A stretch of 64,000 bases of DNA from Nostoc flagelliforme FACHB-838 (GTDB taxonomy: Bacteria; Cyanobacteriota; Cyanobacteriia; Cyanobacteriales; Nostocaceae): the NCBI RefSeq assembly GCF_014698065.1, contig NZ_JACJSI010000010.1, forward strand, positions 92,902 to 156,901, read 5' to 3'. Below the pieces are notes generated by a model. It did not search any database, was not told the origin of the DNA, and worked only from the letters and a program-made list of their open reading frames with translations. Shown in pieces: positions 28,285 through 42,253 of this stretch (position 1 is its first letter; every line of letters starts with the position of its first letter). Made by a program: the position numbers and the translations under genes.

Positions 28285-28773
28285 CTATCCTAGAAGAGCG
28301 CCAACTAGGTAGTCGAAGTAGCCACCAGCTTCACTAGCGTCATCACCAGAGAGCAATGTTGCAGCTCCATTCTTCATTCCACGGATACCTTCAGCAACAC
28401 CATCGATAGGAGTTCCTAAGGACTTGTACATTTCACGGACACCGATAACACCAATTTCTTCGATGGGGGTTACATCACCAGCAACGATACCGTAGGTAAC
28501 GAGGCGGAGGTAGTAATCTAGGTCACGCAGACAAGTAGCAGTCAATTCTTGACCGTAAGCGTTTCCACCAGGAGACACAACATCAGGACGCTTTTGGAAC
28601 AGTTGATCGCCAGCTTGCTTAACAAGCCGTTCGCGATTTTCTGTCAAAACTTGAGCAATCCGCAGACGGCGCTCACCACTTCCAACAAAGGATTTGATCC
28701 GATCTAACTCACCAGGGCTGAGATAGCGGGCTTCTGCATCAGCATTCACGATAGCTTTCGTGACAATACTCAT
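28285..28773 (-). CDS. apcA: Allophycocyanin alpha subunit
   Basis: The 162 residues include the bilin-attachment segment [18 protein letters not shown] and the start [20 protein letters not shown] shared by ApcA proteins. It forms the core trimer with ApcB and passes excitation towards ApcE and photosystem II. A GGAGG-like ribosome site lies before the ATG. Highly expressed in all phycobilisome-bearing cyanobacteria. Confidence 0.97.
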   Translation of the reverse strand: MSIVTKAIVNADAEARYLSPGELDRIKSFVGSGERRLRIAQVLTENRERLVKQAGDQLFQKRPDVVSPGGNAYGQELTATCLRDLDYYLRLVTYGIVAGDVTPIEEIGVIGVREMYKSLGTPIDGVAEGIRGMKNGAATLLSGDDASEAGGYFDYLVGALLG

Positions 28774-29181
28774 TAATGGATTCCTCCAATACGAATGAAA
28801 CCAGGATTTGATTAAACTGGTGCGACTTTAAATTTGGTTTACTGAGTTTGTTTTCTCGTTCTTTTAGACACAACAGTTTAATAACTGCTACGGCTAATAA
28901 ATTACGAGTTTGCTTGAGCCAATATTAAGTACGCAAGCTTTGAAACTCAGTTACCTTCCGCAAAACATTTTCCGGCATTCTGTTGAGCATTTATGACTGC
29001 TCTTAATACTTTGTAATATTGCTTTTCAGAATTTACTGTTTTGGCAGCAATCTGAGAGCGTATTACGAAGGGTTGCGAAGGGCATGGGGACTGGGGATTA
29101 AGGACTAGGGAGTAGAAATAATCTATTCCCTATTCCCTATTCCCTACTGCTTACTTCCTAATCAACCGCTACACTGCCGAG
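28774..29181. other. apcE-apcA spacer
   Basis: No gene seen. The region carries heptamer repeats (CTATTCCCTATTCCC at about 29127-29150) close to the apcE stop. The rest is probably the leader and internal promoter of apcAB, judging from the length and from how apc clusters usually behave. Confidence 0.5.
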
Positions 29182-33000
<3,819 letters not shown>

Positions 33001-33531
33001 ATGACCAAAAGTTATAAATTTAACTATTTATTCAATGCTACACTGTCTGCGATCGCAGTTATTTTGGCTGTCACTCCTGCAAATGCGCTTCCAGAGCAAA
33101 ATATCAACACTGTTGTTAAGTGGGCAAAGACTAGACCTTTACTACCAACCTTGAGATACAACAGCGAAGCCCACGGCTACGAGGGTACAAAGGGAAATTT
33201 ATACTTTTATACTGATGTCACTTCTCAAAATGGGACAGTGACTAAAGAAGGCATAACCGTTAGTGGTGATAAACGCCTCAAATTCACCACAAAAAATGCC
33301 AATGCAGTGAAATTGTTACAAAATATTTATAATTCTAATATTGCCAATGACTTCCAGAAGTCCCGATATATCAGCAAAGTTGGACGCGACCAGTTTTATC
33401 GCGGACAAAAGTTTGCTTACATCACTGCTGAGGTGCAGGGTGGGTCATCATTGCAGATAATTCCCTTGAGTAAATTGCAAGAATTTATAGATAATGCCAA
33501 ATATTGCCAAACCAATCAGTGCGACGTTTAA
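33001..33531 (+). CDS. Small exported protein, unknown function
   Basis: The 176 residues begin with a good signal peptide (FNATLSAIAVILAVTPANALP, cleavage likely after ANA). The mature part has no recognised domain. It contains TLRYNSEAHGYEGTKGNLYFYTDV, a basic middle and a Cys pair at the very end (YCQTNQCDV) that might form a disulfide. Divergent from apcE; I infer no functional link. Confidence 0.6.
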   Translation: MTKSYKFNYLFNATLSAIAVILAVTPANALPEQNINTVVKWAKTRPLLPTLRYNSEAHGYEGTKGNLYFYTDVTSQNGTVTKEGITVSGDKRLKFTTKNANAVKLLQNIYNSNIANDFQKSRYISKVGRDQFYRGQKFAYITAEVQGGSSLQIIPLSKLQEFIDNAKYCQTNQCDV

Positions 33532-33601
33532 CTAATTCGTAATTCGTAATACTCGCCAAAGGCGAGAAGCAAGCTACGTAATTGGTAATTTTTGAGTTTG
33601 A

Positions 33602-34336
33602 TTAAGCCTGTGGCGTATAATTTACATAAGCATTATCAGTAAATAAAGGTACGCAATCACTTACATTATAAGCGGCGGACAGTTCAACATCTGATTCAAA
33701 ACCTTTTTCTATCAACTCTTTACCCGAACTGCATTTTTTTAAGTACACCAATAAGTCTTGCTGGAAAGCCTGAAATGTTGTTACAGCAACTTCGGCTTCT
33801 GGTGATAGACTGCCATCTAAATAACTGAGAATTGCCCCAGCACCAATTAAATCTTCAAATGCAGGGCGGAGGCTACCATCTTCTTTCCACCTTTCACCGG
33901 CAGGAATCACAGCGATTTTATCACCATACTTTTGAGCAAATTGGGCTACAGCTTGGCAATTTCGCAAGCAACCAGCCAAAGTTGGGGTATTTCCTGTATG
34001 TAAAGTCAGAAAAGAACCATTAGGTGAAGGTAAAACTAGTCTAGTTCCAGCAGAAATCTGAGTCACCGATTTTGGTGAGAGAGAATATCCAGTTGTAGTC
34101 CAACGTTGTCTATGACTTGCTAACTCTGCTTGTACTGATTTGGCATAATCTATGGCTGATTCATCTTTATATGCGTAGGGAAAAATTATCGCGCCGTTGT
34201 TGGTGGCAATTTCCACGCAAGTAGAAAAAGAGAGAATGTCAACTATTACAATTACATCACTGATGGGAACGAGTTGAGCAACTCCTTGTGTCCCCCATTC
34301 ACAGCGTAAATTAAACTCTGATTGGTTGTAAATCAT
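33602..34336 (-). CDS. 2-phosphosulfolactate phosphatase-family protein (ComB-like)
   Basis: The 244 residues match the ComB family: IVIVDILSFSTCVEIATNNG (catalytic-site strand with Asp), LVLPSPNGSFLT and IPAGERWKEDGSLRPAFEDLIGAGAIL. In methanogens ComB is an Mg2+-dependent phosphatase in coenzyme M synthesis. Cyanobacteria make no coenzyme M, so the true substrate here is unknown, probably another phosphorylated sulfo- or carboxylic acid. Full length, soluble. Confidence 0.82.
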   Translation of the reverse strand: MIYNQSEFNLRCEWGTQGVAQLVPISDVIVIVDILSFSTCVEIATNNGAIIFPYAYKDESAIDYAKSVQAELASHRQRWTTTGYSLSPKSVTQISAGTRLVLPSPNGSFLTLHTGNTPTLAGCLRNCQAVAQFAQKYGDKIAVIPAGERWKEDGSLRPAFEDLIGAGAILSYLDGSLSPEAEVAVTTFQAFQQDLLVYLKKCSSGKELIEKGFESDVELSAAYNVSDCVPLFTDNAYVNYTPQA

Positions 34337-34366
34337 TGGAGCGATCGCTTCCAGCTTGGAAATATT

Positions 34367-34588
34367 ATGAATTTAACTGTAAAAACTTATCCTAACAATA
34401 CTGTACCCAAGTTAAATTATGATGTGCTGATTCAAAATCAACCAGATGGCGGAGTTAGTGCTACAGTACTAGGCTTGCCAGATTTTAAAGGCTCTGGTGT
34501 AACTAAACAAGAAGCACTAGAGAAACTAATTCAACTTTTACAAGAGCGAAAACCAGAAATAGTAACTCTGGCAATTGAACCTCCCTAA
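34367..34588 (+). CDS. Small HicB-like protein
   Basis: The ATG at 34367 gives 73 residues: MNLTVKTYPNNTVPKLNYDV... with GVSATVLGLPDFKGSGVTKQ and a helix EALEKLIQLLQERKPEIV. This resembles the partial RNase H fold of HicB-type antitoxins and related stand-alone proteins (YxxxVxxxxDGGxxAxVxGLP pattern). No HicA toxin lies beside it, so it may be an orphan. It lies divergent from the ComB-like gene and 82 bases before the xisI remnant. Confidence 0.6.
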   Translation: MNLTVKTYPNNTVPKLNYDVLIQNQPDGGVSATVLGLPDFKGSGVTKQEALEKLIQLLQERKPEIVTLAIEPP

Positions 34589-34670
34589 ACCGAACATTTA
34601 CTCCAGATTCTTTAAAATAATATTAAATTAAACTTTTGATATTTAATTCTTTAAGTCAGGACATTGTTTT

Positions 34671-34999
34671 ATGGAAGGAATAAATTACTCTCAAATAATT
34701 CAAACGATTTTAAGTAACCATTCCGCTAATGACGTGGCTAATGGCACAGAGTTCAACTGTTGTTTGATGCAGAACGCCATCATTATCAAGTCTTAAATAT
34801 TGGCTGGAAAGAACAACGGAGAATTTATGGAGTCATTATTCATGTTGATATCAAAGACAAAAGAATTTGGATACAAAGAGATGGTACGGAAATCGGTATT
34901 GCTAATGAATTAATAGCTGTTGGAGTACCTAAAGAAGATATTGTATTAGGATTTCATGCTCCTTATAAACGCGAATTTACTGATTTTGCTGTTGGATAA
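34671..34999 (+). pseudogene. xisI: XisI-family protein gene with a one-base frameshift
   Basis: From ATG 34671 the frame reads MEGINYSQIIQTILSNHS...NGTEF, a typical XisI N-terminus, then goes astray. A second frame resumes with LLFDAERHHYQVLNIGWKEQ and continues through IHVDIKDKRIWIQRDGTEIG to the normal end HAPYKREFTDFAVG. One missing base near 34755 accounts for the break. XisI (with XisH) was named from excision of the fdxN element in Anabaena heterocysts; the wider family's role is unclear. No xisH adjoins it. The defect could also be a sequencing error. Confidence 0.8.
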
Positions 35000-35081
35000 T
35001 TAGTAGGAAATAAGTAATAGTAATCTTTGCCCTAATGATCCACTATCCGCTAAACTCAGAAATGCTGCGTTATTCCTCATC

Positions 35082-36263
35082 ATGTCCGATTCCCAAACTG
35101 TTAGTGCTGCTGTTGCCAAACTCTACAATACTTACCCCTTTCCGCCGGAAGCCCTGTTGGATGAACCACCCCCAGGCTACAACTGGCGCTGGAATTGGCT
35201 AGCTGCTCATAACTTCTGCACAGGTCAAAAACCCCAAAGGCAAGATATTCGGATTTTAGATGCAGGTTGTGGCACTGGTGTGGGTACAGAGTACTTGGTT
35301 CACCTCAATCCTCAAGCTTCGGTTATAGGAATTGACCTCAGTACTGGTGCTTTAGCTGTAGCAAAAGAACGTTGTCAGCGTTCTGGGGCTACCCGCGTTG
35401 AATTTCATCACCTCAGCTTGTTTGATGTGGAACAGTTATCGGGTGAGTTTGATTTAATCAACTGTGTTGGTGTTTTGCATCATACCTCCGATCCCATTCG
35501 TGGTATTCAAGCTTTGGCGAAAAAGTTAGCTCCAGGTGGTTTGATGCACATTTTTGTGTATGGGGAATTGGGACGCTGGGAAATTCAACTTATGCAAAAA
35601 GCGATCGCACTTCTTCAAGGTGGCAAAAAAGGCGACTACCGCGATGGTGTCCAAGTCGGACGACAAATATTTGCTTCGTTACCAGAAAATAACCGAATTG
35701 TCAAATACGATAAGCAGCGTTGGTCATTAGAAAACCACAAAGATGAAAACTTTGCGGATATGTACGTACATCCCCAGGAAATTGACTACAACATTGAGAC
35801 GCTGTTTGAATTAATAGATGCTTCGGGATTGGAGTTTATTGGTTTCTCGAATCCGAGTTTCTGGAATTTGGAGAGACTTTTAGGCAAAGCACCAGAGTTA
35901 GTAGAACGGGCAAAAGATTTGAGCGATCGCCAGGTTTACCGCCTGATAGAATTACTAGATCCAGAAGTAACTCATTACGAATTTTTCCTCGGTCGTCCTC
36001 CCTTAATTAAGTCCGACTGGTCAGACGATAACGCCCTACTGGCAGCGATTCCCGAACTTAATCCTTGTATTGAAGGATTTCCCAGCCAATGTTTCTTTAA
36101 TTACGATTACCAGATTGTTAATTTATCTGTAGCAGAGTTTGAATTTATGCAAAAGTGTGATGCTAATTCAACAGTGGCAGAGATTTTAGCAGGTAGGCAA
36201 CTGGGATTGGATGGGGTAAGAACGCTTCTTCAGCAGCAGTTGATTTTATTGACACCTGTTTAA
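35082..36263 (+). CDS. SAM-dependent methyltransferase, class I
   Basis: The 393 residues start MSDSQTVSAAVAKLYNTYPF. The SAM-binding motif is RILDAGCGTGVGTEYL-like (ILDAGCGTGVG) at about 64-74, with the acidic end of strand 2 in VIGIDLSTGALA and motif IV in LINCVGVLHHTSDP. The roughly 190-residue C-terminal region is unlike a plain methyltransferase and ends with LLQQQLILLTPV. The substrate is unknown. A diverged copy of its last codons lies at 36483-36524. The next genes are the ATP synthase genes. Confidence 0.87.
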   Translation: MSDSQTVSAAVAKLYNTYPFPPEALLDEPPPGYNWRWNWLAAHNFCTGQKPQRQDIRILDAGCGTGVGTEYLVHLNPQASVIGIDLSTGALAVAKERCQRSGATRVEFHHLSLFDVEQLSGEFDLINCVGVLHHTSDPIRGIQALAKKLAPGGLMHIFVYGELGRWEIQLMQKAIALLQGGKKGDYRDGVQVGRQIFASLPENNRIVKYDKQRWSLENHKDENFADMYVHPQEIDYNIETLFELIDASGLEFIGFSNPSFWNLERLLGKAPELVERAKDLSDRQVYRLIELLDPEVTHYEFFLGRPPLIKSDWSDDNALLAAIPELNPCIEGFPSQCFFNYDYQIVNLSVAEFEFMQKCDANSTVAEILAGRQLGLDGVRTLLQQQLILLTPV

Positions 36264-36753
36264 TTTTAGACTGCTCTTGATACTGAAATTACAAAAGACA
36301 ATTTATACTCGTTATGAGGAGCGATCGCTCTTCACCACTTTTGGCAAATTAATGTAAATTAGGAAAGTGCCTAAGAAACTAGGGTATTGTACATCCCAAA
36401 AGTTGGAGCTTTCTGGAATTCAGCAGTGGTGCGATCTTTAATGACTTGCCGCTACCCTACAATTTCTCATTTGCGGTACGTTCATACGCTCCTCAAGCAC
36501 CAGTTGATTTTATTGACACCAACTTACTTCAAACCTTGGAGGATAATTATTCACTCAAAAAACTGAAATTGGAAGAATTTTTGAATTTTCAGGCAACATT
36601 TATTGATTATTCACCCACACGCTCCCTCACACGATCAGCCCCTCTCTCGCTTCTGTGAGCGCAATTTTACTGACTGCCTGATGTTGACAAGAAGTTAATT
36701 GTTTTTTCCTAAAGTATTGTTACCGGATCGTGATATGATTCAGCTGACTGAAT
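36264..36753. other. Spacer before the atp cluster
   Basis: No intact gene. It contains the methyltransferase 3'-end remnant (36483-36524) and should hold the atp promoter. A 70-codon frame at 36446-36658 lies over the remnant in another frame and is not credible. Confidence 0.5.
36483..36524 (+). pseudogene. Diverged copy of the methyltransferase C-terminal codons
   Basis: Bases 36501-36520 (CAGTTGATTTTATTGACACC) are identical to 36238-36257 inside the methyltransferase gene, and the 15-20 bases before them also match (ACGCT-CCTCAAGCAC against ACGCTTCTTCAGCAG). In frame this reads TLLKHQLILLTP against TLLQQQLILLTP. It has no start or stop of its own that fits. Confidence 0.65.
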
Positions 36754-37233
36754 GTGCAGTCATCATATTTAACTGTACTGGTTTCAAGTCCCGTGAGCTT
36801 GTCAGACGAATCAATTGCGCCCACTCCGACAACGCAACAAGATGCTAAAACTGGTTCTGGAGACACAGAATCAGGTAACTCCATGCAAGAGTTCCATCAA
36901 CTCTTCCAGCGATTATTGGTAATCACGCTTGTCTTGACGGGGGTTATTTTTATCTCTGTGTGGATTTTTTATTCCTTAAACATTGCCCTAAATTATTTAA
37001 TTGGGGCGTGTACAGGTGTGGTTTACTTAAAAATGTTGGCTAGAGACGTTGAGCAGCTTGGTAGTGAAAAAACCAGTCTGAGCAAAACTCGTTTTGCTCT
37101 GTTTATTGGAGTGATGATCGTGGCAAGTCAATGGCGTGAGCTACAGATTCTGCCCATTTTTTTGGGATTTCTAACTTACAAAGCCACGCTCCTCGTCTAT
37201 ATGGTGCAAATTGCGTTCATTCCTGATTCTTAA
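36754..37233 (+). CDS. atpI: ATP synthase protein I (AtpI)
   Basis: The 159 residues from a GTG start (a later GTG at 36793 is also possible) form a polar N-terminus and four hydrophobic helices ([39 protein letters not shown] and two more), the AtpI/Atp1 pattern. In other bacteria AtpI helps assemble the c-ring and is not essential. First gene of the atp cluster. Confidence 0.88.
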   Translation: MQSSYLTVLVSSPVSLSDESIAPTPTTQQDAKTGSGDTESGNSMQEFHQLFQRLLVITLVLTGVIFISVWIFYSLNIALNYLIGACTGVVYLKMLARDVEQLGSEKTSLSKTRFALFIGVMIVASQWRELQILPIFLGFLTYKATLLVYMVQIAFIPDS

Positions 37234-37294
37234 AAAGTCAGGCTCACTAAAGATAGTAATCCCATCCTCGCTCGTTGGGGAAAAAGCTTGAAGA

Positions 37295-38056
37295 ATGCAA
37301 ATGCTTAGTGTCTTAAACGCCTTTAATTCTTTTCCCCTCGCCGCATTAGAAGTAGGTCATCATTTCTATTGGCAGTTGGGCAATCTTAAAATTCATGGGC
37401 AAGTTTTTCTTACCTCATGGTTTGTGATTAGTATTCTAGTAGTGGCTTCAATAGCTGCTACTCGGAACGCACAAAGAATTCCCAAAGGCATCCAGAACTT
37501 GATGGAATATGCCTTAGAATTTATTCGTGATTTGGCAAAAAACCAACTTGGTGAGAAAGAGTACCGCCCTTGGGTGCCATTTATTGGCACATTGTTCTTG
37601 TTTATTTTCGTATCGAACTGGTCAGGCGCACTAATTCCCTGGAAGCTCATCAGGCTACCTTCGGGCGAATTGGCAGCTCCTACCAATGACATCAATACGA
37701 CTGTTGCATTGGCATTGCTGACCTCTTTAGCGTACTTTTACGCAGGTTTTAGCAAACGGGGTTTAGGCTACTTTAAGAAATATATAGAGCCAACACCTGT
37801 TTTGTTGCCGATCGCAATTCTAGAAGATTTCACCAAGCCACTCTCCCTAAGCTTCCGTCTATTTGGTAATATTTTGGCGGATGAATTGGTAGTAGCGGTT
37901 TTGGTGCTGCTAGTTCCTCTATTTGTACCTCTGCCTGTAATGGCCTTGGGTTTATTTACCAGTGCCATTCAAGCCCTGGTTTTTGCCACCCTAGCCGGAG
38001 CATACATTCATGAGGCAATGGAGGGGCATGGCGGAGATGAACATGAGGAGCATTAA
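37295..38056 (+). CDS. atpB: ATP synthase subunit a
   Basis: The 253-residue membrane protein has [23 protein letters not shown], which contains the essential Arg that faces the c-ring, and the family end [16 protein letters not shown]. It forms the two proton half-channels of the Fo sector in the thylakoid membrane. It follows atpI by 61 bases. Confidence 0.97.
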   Translation: MQMLSVLNAFNSFPLAALEVGHHFYWQLGNLKIHGQVFLTSWFVISILVVASIAATRNAQRIPKGIQNLMEYALEFIRDLAKNQLGEKEYRPWVPFIGTLFLFIFVSNWSGALIPWKLIRLPSGELAAPTNDINTTVALALLTSLAYFYAGFSKRGLGYFKKYIEPTPVLLPIAILEDFTKPLSLSFRLFGNILADELVVAVLVLLVPLFVPLPVMALGLFTSAIQALVFATLAGAYIHEAMEGHGGDEHEEH

Positions 38057-38162
38057 ACTTCTCAGTTGATAGCACAGTTCCAAGAGCATATTCGCTCAAA
38101 ACATCGCAAAGCGCGATCAAAGAACTCATGTGCAGCGTGAAAACCACGTTTCTAATCGTTAA

Positions 38163-38450
<288 letters not shown>

Positions 38451-38471
38451 TACCTGAAAATTTTTGCGAGT

Positions 38472-38499
38472 GTGGAGACGTGAATCATCACGCCTCTAC
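38472..38499 (+). promoter_or_regulatory. Intra-operon hairpin after atpE
   Basis: GTGGAGACGTGA (38472-38483) pairs with TCACGCCTCTAC (38488-38499) across a four-base loop with one mismatch and one G-T pair. There is no T-tract, so it is more likely a stabilising or processing structure than a terminator. Confidence 0.5.
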
Positions 38500-38632
38500 A
38501 ATCGAAATGTTTTGGGTATCTCAATAGTTATAATGTTCAGTTGACCCTTGTTGGCTATGGGTCTCTAAAATACGAAAGGTTGGATGATGTTGCTAGCCAT
38601 GAAAACTGCTACTCCAGCCAAAGAGGAGACAA

Positions 38633-39064
38633 ATGTTTGATTTCGATGCTACCTTGCCCTTCATGGCATTGCAATTCCTGCTATTGGCAGCTTTGTTGAA
38701 TGCAATTTTCTATAAGCCACTGACCAAGGTACTAGACGATCGCGATAGTTATATCCGAACGAATACCCTTGAAGCGCGGGAGAGCTTGGCTAAAGCCGAG
38801 CGCTTGGCTACCGAATATGAGCAACAACTCGCAGACGCTCGCAGACAATCGCAGGCTACCGTAGAAGCAGCTCAACTTGAAGCTAAGAAAATTACTGCCG
38901 AGAAAATCGCCGAAGCCCAAAAGGAAGCTCAGTCTCAACGAGAACAAGCTTCTGTTGAAATAGAACAACAAAAGCAAGAAGCTTTTCGCACCTTAGAGCA
39001 ACAAGTTGATGCTCTAAGCAGGCAGATTCTAGAAAAACTATTGGGGCCAACTCCAGTTAGATAA
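38633..39064 (+). CDS. ATP synthase subunit b'
   Basis: The 143 residues form one N-terminal helix ([20 protein letters not shown]) and a long Ala/Glu/Gln-rich coiled coil. This is the b' chain of photosynthetic F-type synthases; it dimerises with b to form the stator stalk. It comes directly before the b gene, as in other cyanobacteria. Confidence 0.93.
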   Translation: MFDFDATLPFMALQFLLLAALLNAIFYKPLTKVLDDRDSYIRTNTLEARESLAKAERLATEYEQQLADARRQSQATVEAAQLEAKKITAEKIAEAQKEAQSQREQASVEIEQQKQEAFRTLEQQVDALSRQILEKLLGPTPVR

Positions 39065-39251
39065 ACTAACTAGACTGGTTCTGTGAAAGCATACGCGCAA
39101 CTGGGCCCTAGTCCAGAGCGCAAAATTTAAGTGTCAAAAAAGGCACTTTTCCCCTTCTAAGGAAAGATACTTAATCTCCTTACAGGGAAAAGATACTTAA
39201 TTCCCCTACGGGAAAATACAACGTATTAGCAAGCGAGCAGCGCACTTGTAA

Positions 39252-39824
39252 ATGGGTATCATGGGGACATTCTTATTACTTGCCGCAGAAGCGAACGCTG
39301 TTCACTCTGAATTGGCAGAAGGCGCAGGAGAAGGTGGTTTCGGTCTAAATCTAGACATTTTTGAAACCAATCTGATCAATCTAGCGATTCTGGTTGGCAT
39401 ACTATTCTACTTCGGACGTAAAGTTTTAAGCAATATCCTGAACGAGCGACAATCCAATATTGCCACTGCAATTCAGGAAGCAGAAGGGCGCTTAAAAGAG
39501 GCAAAGACTGCCCTTTCCCAAGCGCAAGAGCAGTTGAAGCAATCTCAGGCAGAGGCAGAACGCATCCGCCAATCTGCCCAAGAAAACGCCCAAAAGACGA
39601 AAGAAGCCTTGTTAGCGAAGGCAGCGCAAGACGTAGAACGCTTGAAACAAACAGCAGCAGCAGATTTAAACAGCGAAACTGATCGAGCGATCGCTCAACT
39701 ACGGCAACGAGTTGCTGCACTAGCATTGCAAAAAGTCGAATCGCAACTCAAAGGTGGGATTGCCGACGATGCTCAACAAAGTTTAATTGACCGCAGCATC
39801 GCACAACTGGGAGGCAATGTATGA
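39252..39824 (+). CDS. atpF: ATP synthase subunit b
   Basis: The 190 residues (start ATG 39252; MGTF at 39261 is also possible) give an N-terminal helix [21 protein letters not shown] and a long coiled coil rich in Gln/Glu/Ala. It pairs with b' in the stator. Its stop overlaps the delta start as ATGA, indicating coupled translation. Upstream, about 28-base units (AAAGATACTTAAT...) are repeated near 39168-39220. Confidence 0.94.
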   Translation: MGIMGTFLLLAAEANAVHSELAEGAGEGGFGLNLDIFETNLINLAILVGILFYFGRKVLSNILNERQSNIATAIQEAEGRLKEAKTALSQAQEQLKQSQAEAERIRQSAQENAQKTKEALLAKAAQDVERLKQTAAADLNSETDRAIAQLRQRVAALALQKVESQLKGGIADDAQQSLIDRSIAQLGGNV

Positions 39825-40375
39825 CAAGTCAGGTAGCGGCAGCCGAAGTAGCCCAACCTTACGCACAGGCACTTTTGTCAATAGCGCAATCGAAAAATTT
39901 GACAGAAGAGTTCGGGGAAGATGCGCGGACTTTCCTAGGACTGCTCAGAGCAGACAAACAGCTACACAACTTCTTCAGCAACCCGTTTATTCAGGCTGAG
40001 AACAAAAAAGCTCTCATCAAACAAATACTCGGTGAAAGCTCTAACCCCTACTTACGCAACTTTTTGTTGGTACTAGTAGACAAACGCCGCATCGCATTCT
40101 TGGAATCTATTTTTCAACAATATCTGGCGCTGTTGCGGCAGCTGAATCAAACCGTATTAGCGGAAGTAATTTCAGCCGTTCCCCTCACAGAAGCTCAACA
40201 GCAGGCAATCACAGAAAAGGTTATTGCCATCAGTAATGCTCGCCAGGTAGAACTAGAAACCAAGGTAGACAGTGAGTTAATTGGTGGTGTAATCATTAAA
40301 GTAGGTTCGCAGGTAATTGATGCCAGTATCCGGGGTCAATTGCGTCGCCTTTCATTGCGCTTAACTAATAGCTAG
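39821..40375 (+). CDS. ATP synthase subunit delta
   Basis: The 184 residues have the OSCP/delta pattern: [14 protein letters not shown] at the start, LLVDKRR region ([17 protein letters not shown]), and a C-terminal [25 protein letters not shown]. It links the stator stalk to the F1 head. The ATGA overlap with atpF implies coupled translation. Confidence 0.95.
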   Translation: MTSQVAAAEVAQPYAQALLSIAQSKNLTEEFGEDARTFLGLLRADKQLHNFFSNPFIQAENKKALIKQILGESSNPYLRNFLLVLVDKRRIAFLESIFQQYLALLRQLNQTVLAEVISAVPLTEAQQQAITEKVIAISNARQVELETKVDSELIGGVIIKVGSQVIDASIRGQLRRLSLRLTNS

Positions 40376-40530
40376 AAAGTTAGGAGTTAGAAGTTAGGAG
40401 TTAAGAGTTAGAAGTTAGGAGTTAAGAGTTAAGTAAACAATAATTTATTTTGACTTTTAACTTTTAACCTTTGCTTTTTTAACTCATCGCTCTTAACTCA
40501 TCACTCTTAACTCATCACTCCTAACTATTG
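40376..40530 (+). repeat. Heptamer repeats forming a large inverted structure between delta and alpha genes
   Basis: TTAGGAG/TTAGAAG/TTAAGAG units (40379-40435) face complementary CTTAACTCATCACTC units (about 40480-40526). A long imperfect hairpin is possible, just ahead of the atpA start. Confidence 0.7.
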
Positions 40531-40565
40531 AATTTTCCCCTCTCGAAAGCAAATAAGATAGACAC

Positions 40566-42086
40566 ATGAGCATATCAATTAGACCTGACGAAATTAGCAG
40601 CATTATCCAACAACAAATCGAGCAATACGACCAAGAGGTCAAAGTTGCTAACGTTGGTACCGTCCTACAAGTAGGTGACGGTATTGCCCGGATTTATGGT
40701 CTGGAAAAGGCTATGTCTGGGGAACTTTTGGAATTTGAAGATGGTACAATTGGCATCGCCCAAAACTTAGAAGAAGACAACGTGGGCGCGGTGCTGATGG
40801 GTGAAGGGCTGGAAATTCAAGAAGGTAGTTCTGTAACTGCTACTGGTAAAATTGCCCAAGTACCTGTAGGAGAAGCTTTAATTGGACGAGTTGTAGACGC
40901 ATTGGGTCGTCCCATTGATGGTAAGGGAGACATTAAGACTTCAGACAGTCGTTTGATTGAATCTCCAGCACCCGGTATCATTGCTCGTCGGTCAGTACAC
41001 GAACCTATGCAAACGGGTATCACAGCTATTGACTCAATGATTCCCATCGGTCGTGGTCAACGGGAATTGATCATTGGCGATCGCCAAACCGGTAAAACTG
41101 CGATCGCGATCGACACAATCATCAACCAAAAAGAAGAAGATGTAATTTGTGTCTACGTCGCGATCGGTCAAAAAGCTTCCACAGTTGCTAACGTGGTGCA
41201 GACATTGCAAGAAAAAGGCGCGATGGATTACACCGTCGTCGTCGCAGCTAGTGCCAGTGAACCAGCAACCCTGCAATACCTAGCTCCCTACACAGGCGCA
41301 ACTATTGCTGAGTACTTTATGTACAAAGGCAAAGCCACCCTGGTAATTTACGACGATCTTTCCAAGCAAGCCCAAGCTTATCGCCAAATGTCACTACTGC
41401 TGCGTCGTCCACCCGGACGCGAAGCGTACCCTGGAGATGTATTCTACATCCACTCTCGCTTGCTAGAAAGAGCAGCAAAGCTGAGTGACGAATTAGGTAA
41501 AGGCAGTATGACCGCCCTACCAATTATCGAAACCCAAGCCGGTGACGTATCAGCATACATCCCCACCAACGTAATTTCTATTACCGATGGTCAGATATTC
41601 CTATCTTCTGACTTGTTCAACGCTGGTATCCGTCCCGCTGTGAACCCCGGTATTTCAGTATCCCGCGTGGGTTCTGCGGCTCAAACCAAGGCAATGAAAA
41701 AAGTTGCCGGTAAGATTAAATTGGAACTAGCCCAATTTGACGACCTGCAAGCCTTCGCTCAATTTGCTTCCGACTTAGATAAAGCCACCCAAGATCAGTT
41801 GGCACGGGGTCAACGGTTGCGTGAACTTCTGAAGCAGCCACAAAATTCCCCACTGTCAGTATACGAGCAAGTAGCAATTTTGTATGCTGGTATCAATGGG
41901 TATTTAGATGATGTGCCTGTAAATCAAGTAACCACCTTCACCAAAGGTCTGCGGGACTACTTAAAGACTGGTAAAACCCAGTATGCCGAAGGAGTAAAAA
42001 GCTCCAAAGCACTAGGTGACGCAGAAGAAGCTGCCTTGAAAGAAGCACTCACCGAATATAAGAAGACCTTCAAAGCAGCAGCGTAA
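40566..42086 (+). CDS. atpA: ATP synthase subunit alpha
   Basis: The 506-residue protein has P-loop [26 protein letters not shown], and the alpha signature [17 protein letters not shown]. It is a structural, non-catalytic nucleotide-binding subunit of F1. The catalytic beta subunit gene is not in this window; in cyanobacteria it usually lies elsewhere with epsilon. Confidence 0.98.
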   Translation: MSISIRPDEISSIIQQQIEQYDQEVKVANVGTVLQVGDGIARIYGLEKAMSGELLEFEDGTIGIAQNLEEDNVGAVLMGEGLEIQEGSSVTATGKIAQVPVGEALIGRVVDALGRPIDGKGDIKTSDSRLIESPAPGIIARRSVHEPMQTGITAIDSMIPIGRGQRELIIGDRQTGKTAIAIDTIINQKEEDVICVYVAIGQKASTVANVVQTLQEKGAMDYTVVVAASASEPATLQYLAPYTGATIAEYFMYKGKATLVIYDDLSKQAQAYRQMSLLLRRPPGREAYPGDVFYIHSRLLERAAKLSDELGKGSMTALPIIETQAGDVSAYIPTNVISITDGQIFLSSDLFNAGIRPAVNPGISVSRVGSAAQTKAMKKVAGKIKLELAQFDDLQAFAQFASDLDKATQDQLARGQRLRELLKQPQNSPLSVYEQVAILYAGINGYLDDVPVNQVTTFTKGLRDYLKTGKTQYAEGVKSSKALGDAEEAALKEALTEYKKTFKAAA

Positions 42087-42253
42087 TTAGTCATCAGTCA
42101 TTGATCATTAGTCATTGGTAAAAAACTAATGACTAGTGACAAAGCGCAAGGTCTGAGCGGAGGTTTCCTCCGTTCTCCGAAGGGGTTGCCGCAGGCATCA
42201 GAACTTTGTAAGAGAGGACAAATGACAAATGACTAAGGACTAAGGACAAAAAT
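42087..42253 (+). repeat. Repeat-rich spacer between alpha and gamma genes
   Basis: TAGTCATT/AATGACTA heptamers make a small hairpin near 42104-42135, followed by CGGAGG-TTT-CCTCCG near 42158-42172 and more TGACAAA units before the gamma start. Confidence 0.6.

Noticed and set aside
33601..34999. A toxin-antitoxin or defence module around the HicB-like and XisI genes
   Set aside because: No HicA-type toxin or XisH present, and XisI is frameshifted.
36446..36658. 70-codon plus-strand frame before atpI
   Set aside because: Lies over the methyltransferase remnant in another frame, with no ribosome site or recognisable motif.
40376..40530. CRISPR-like direct repeats between atp genes
   Set aside because: Units are 7 bases in tandem without spacers; this is the usual Nostoc heptamer repeat.
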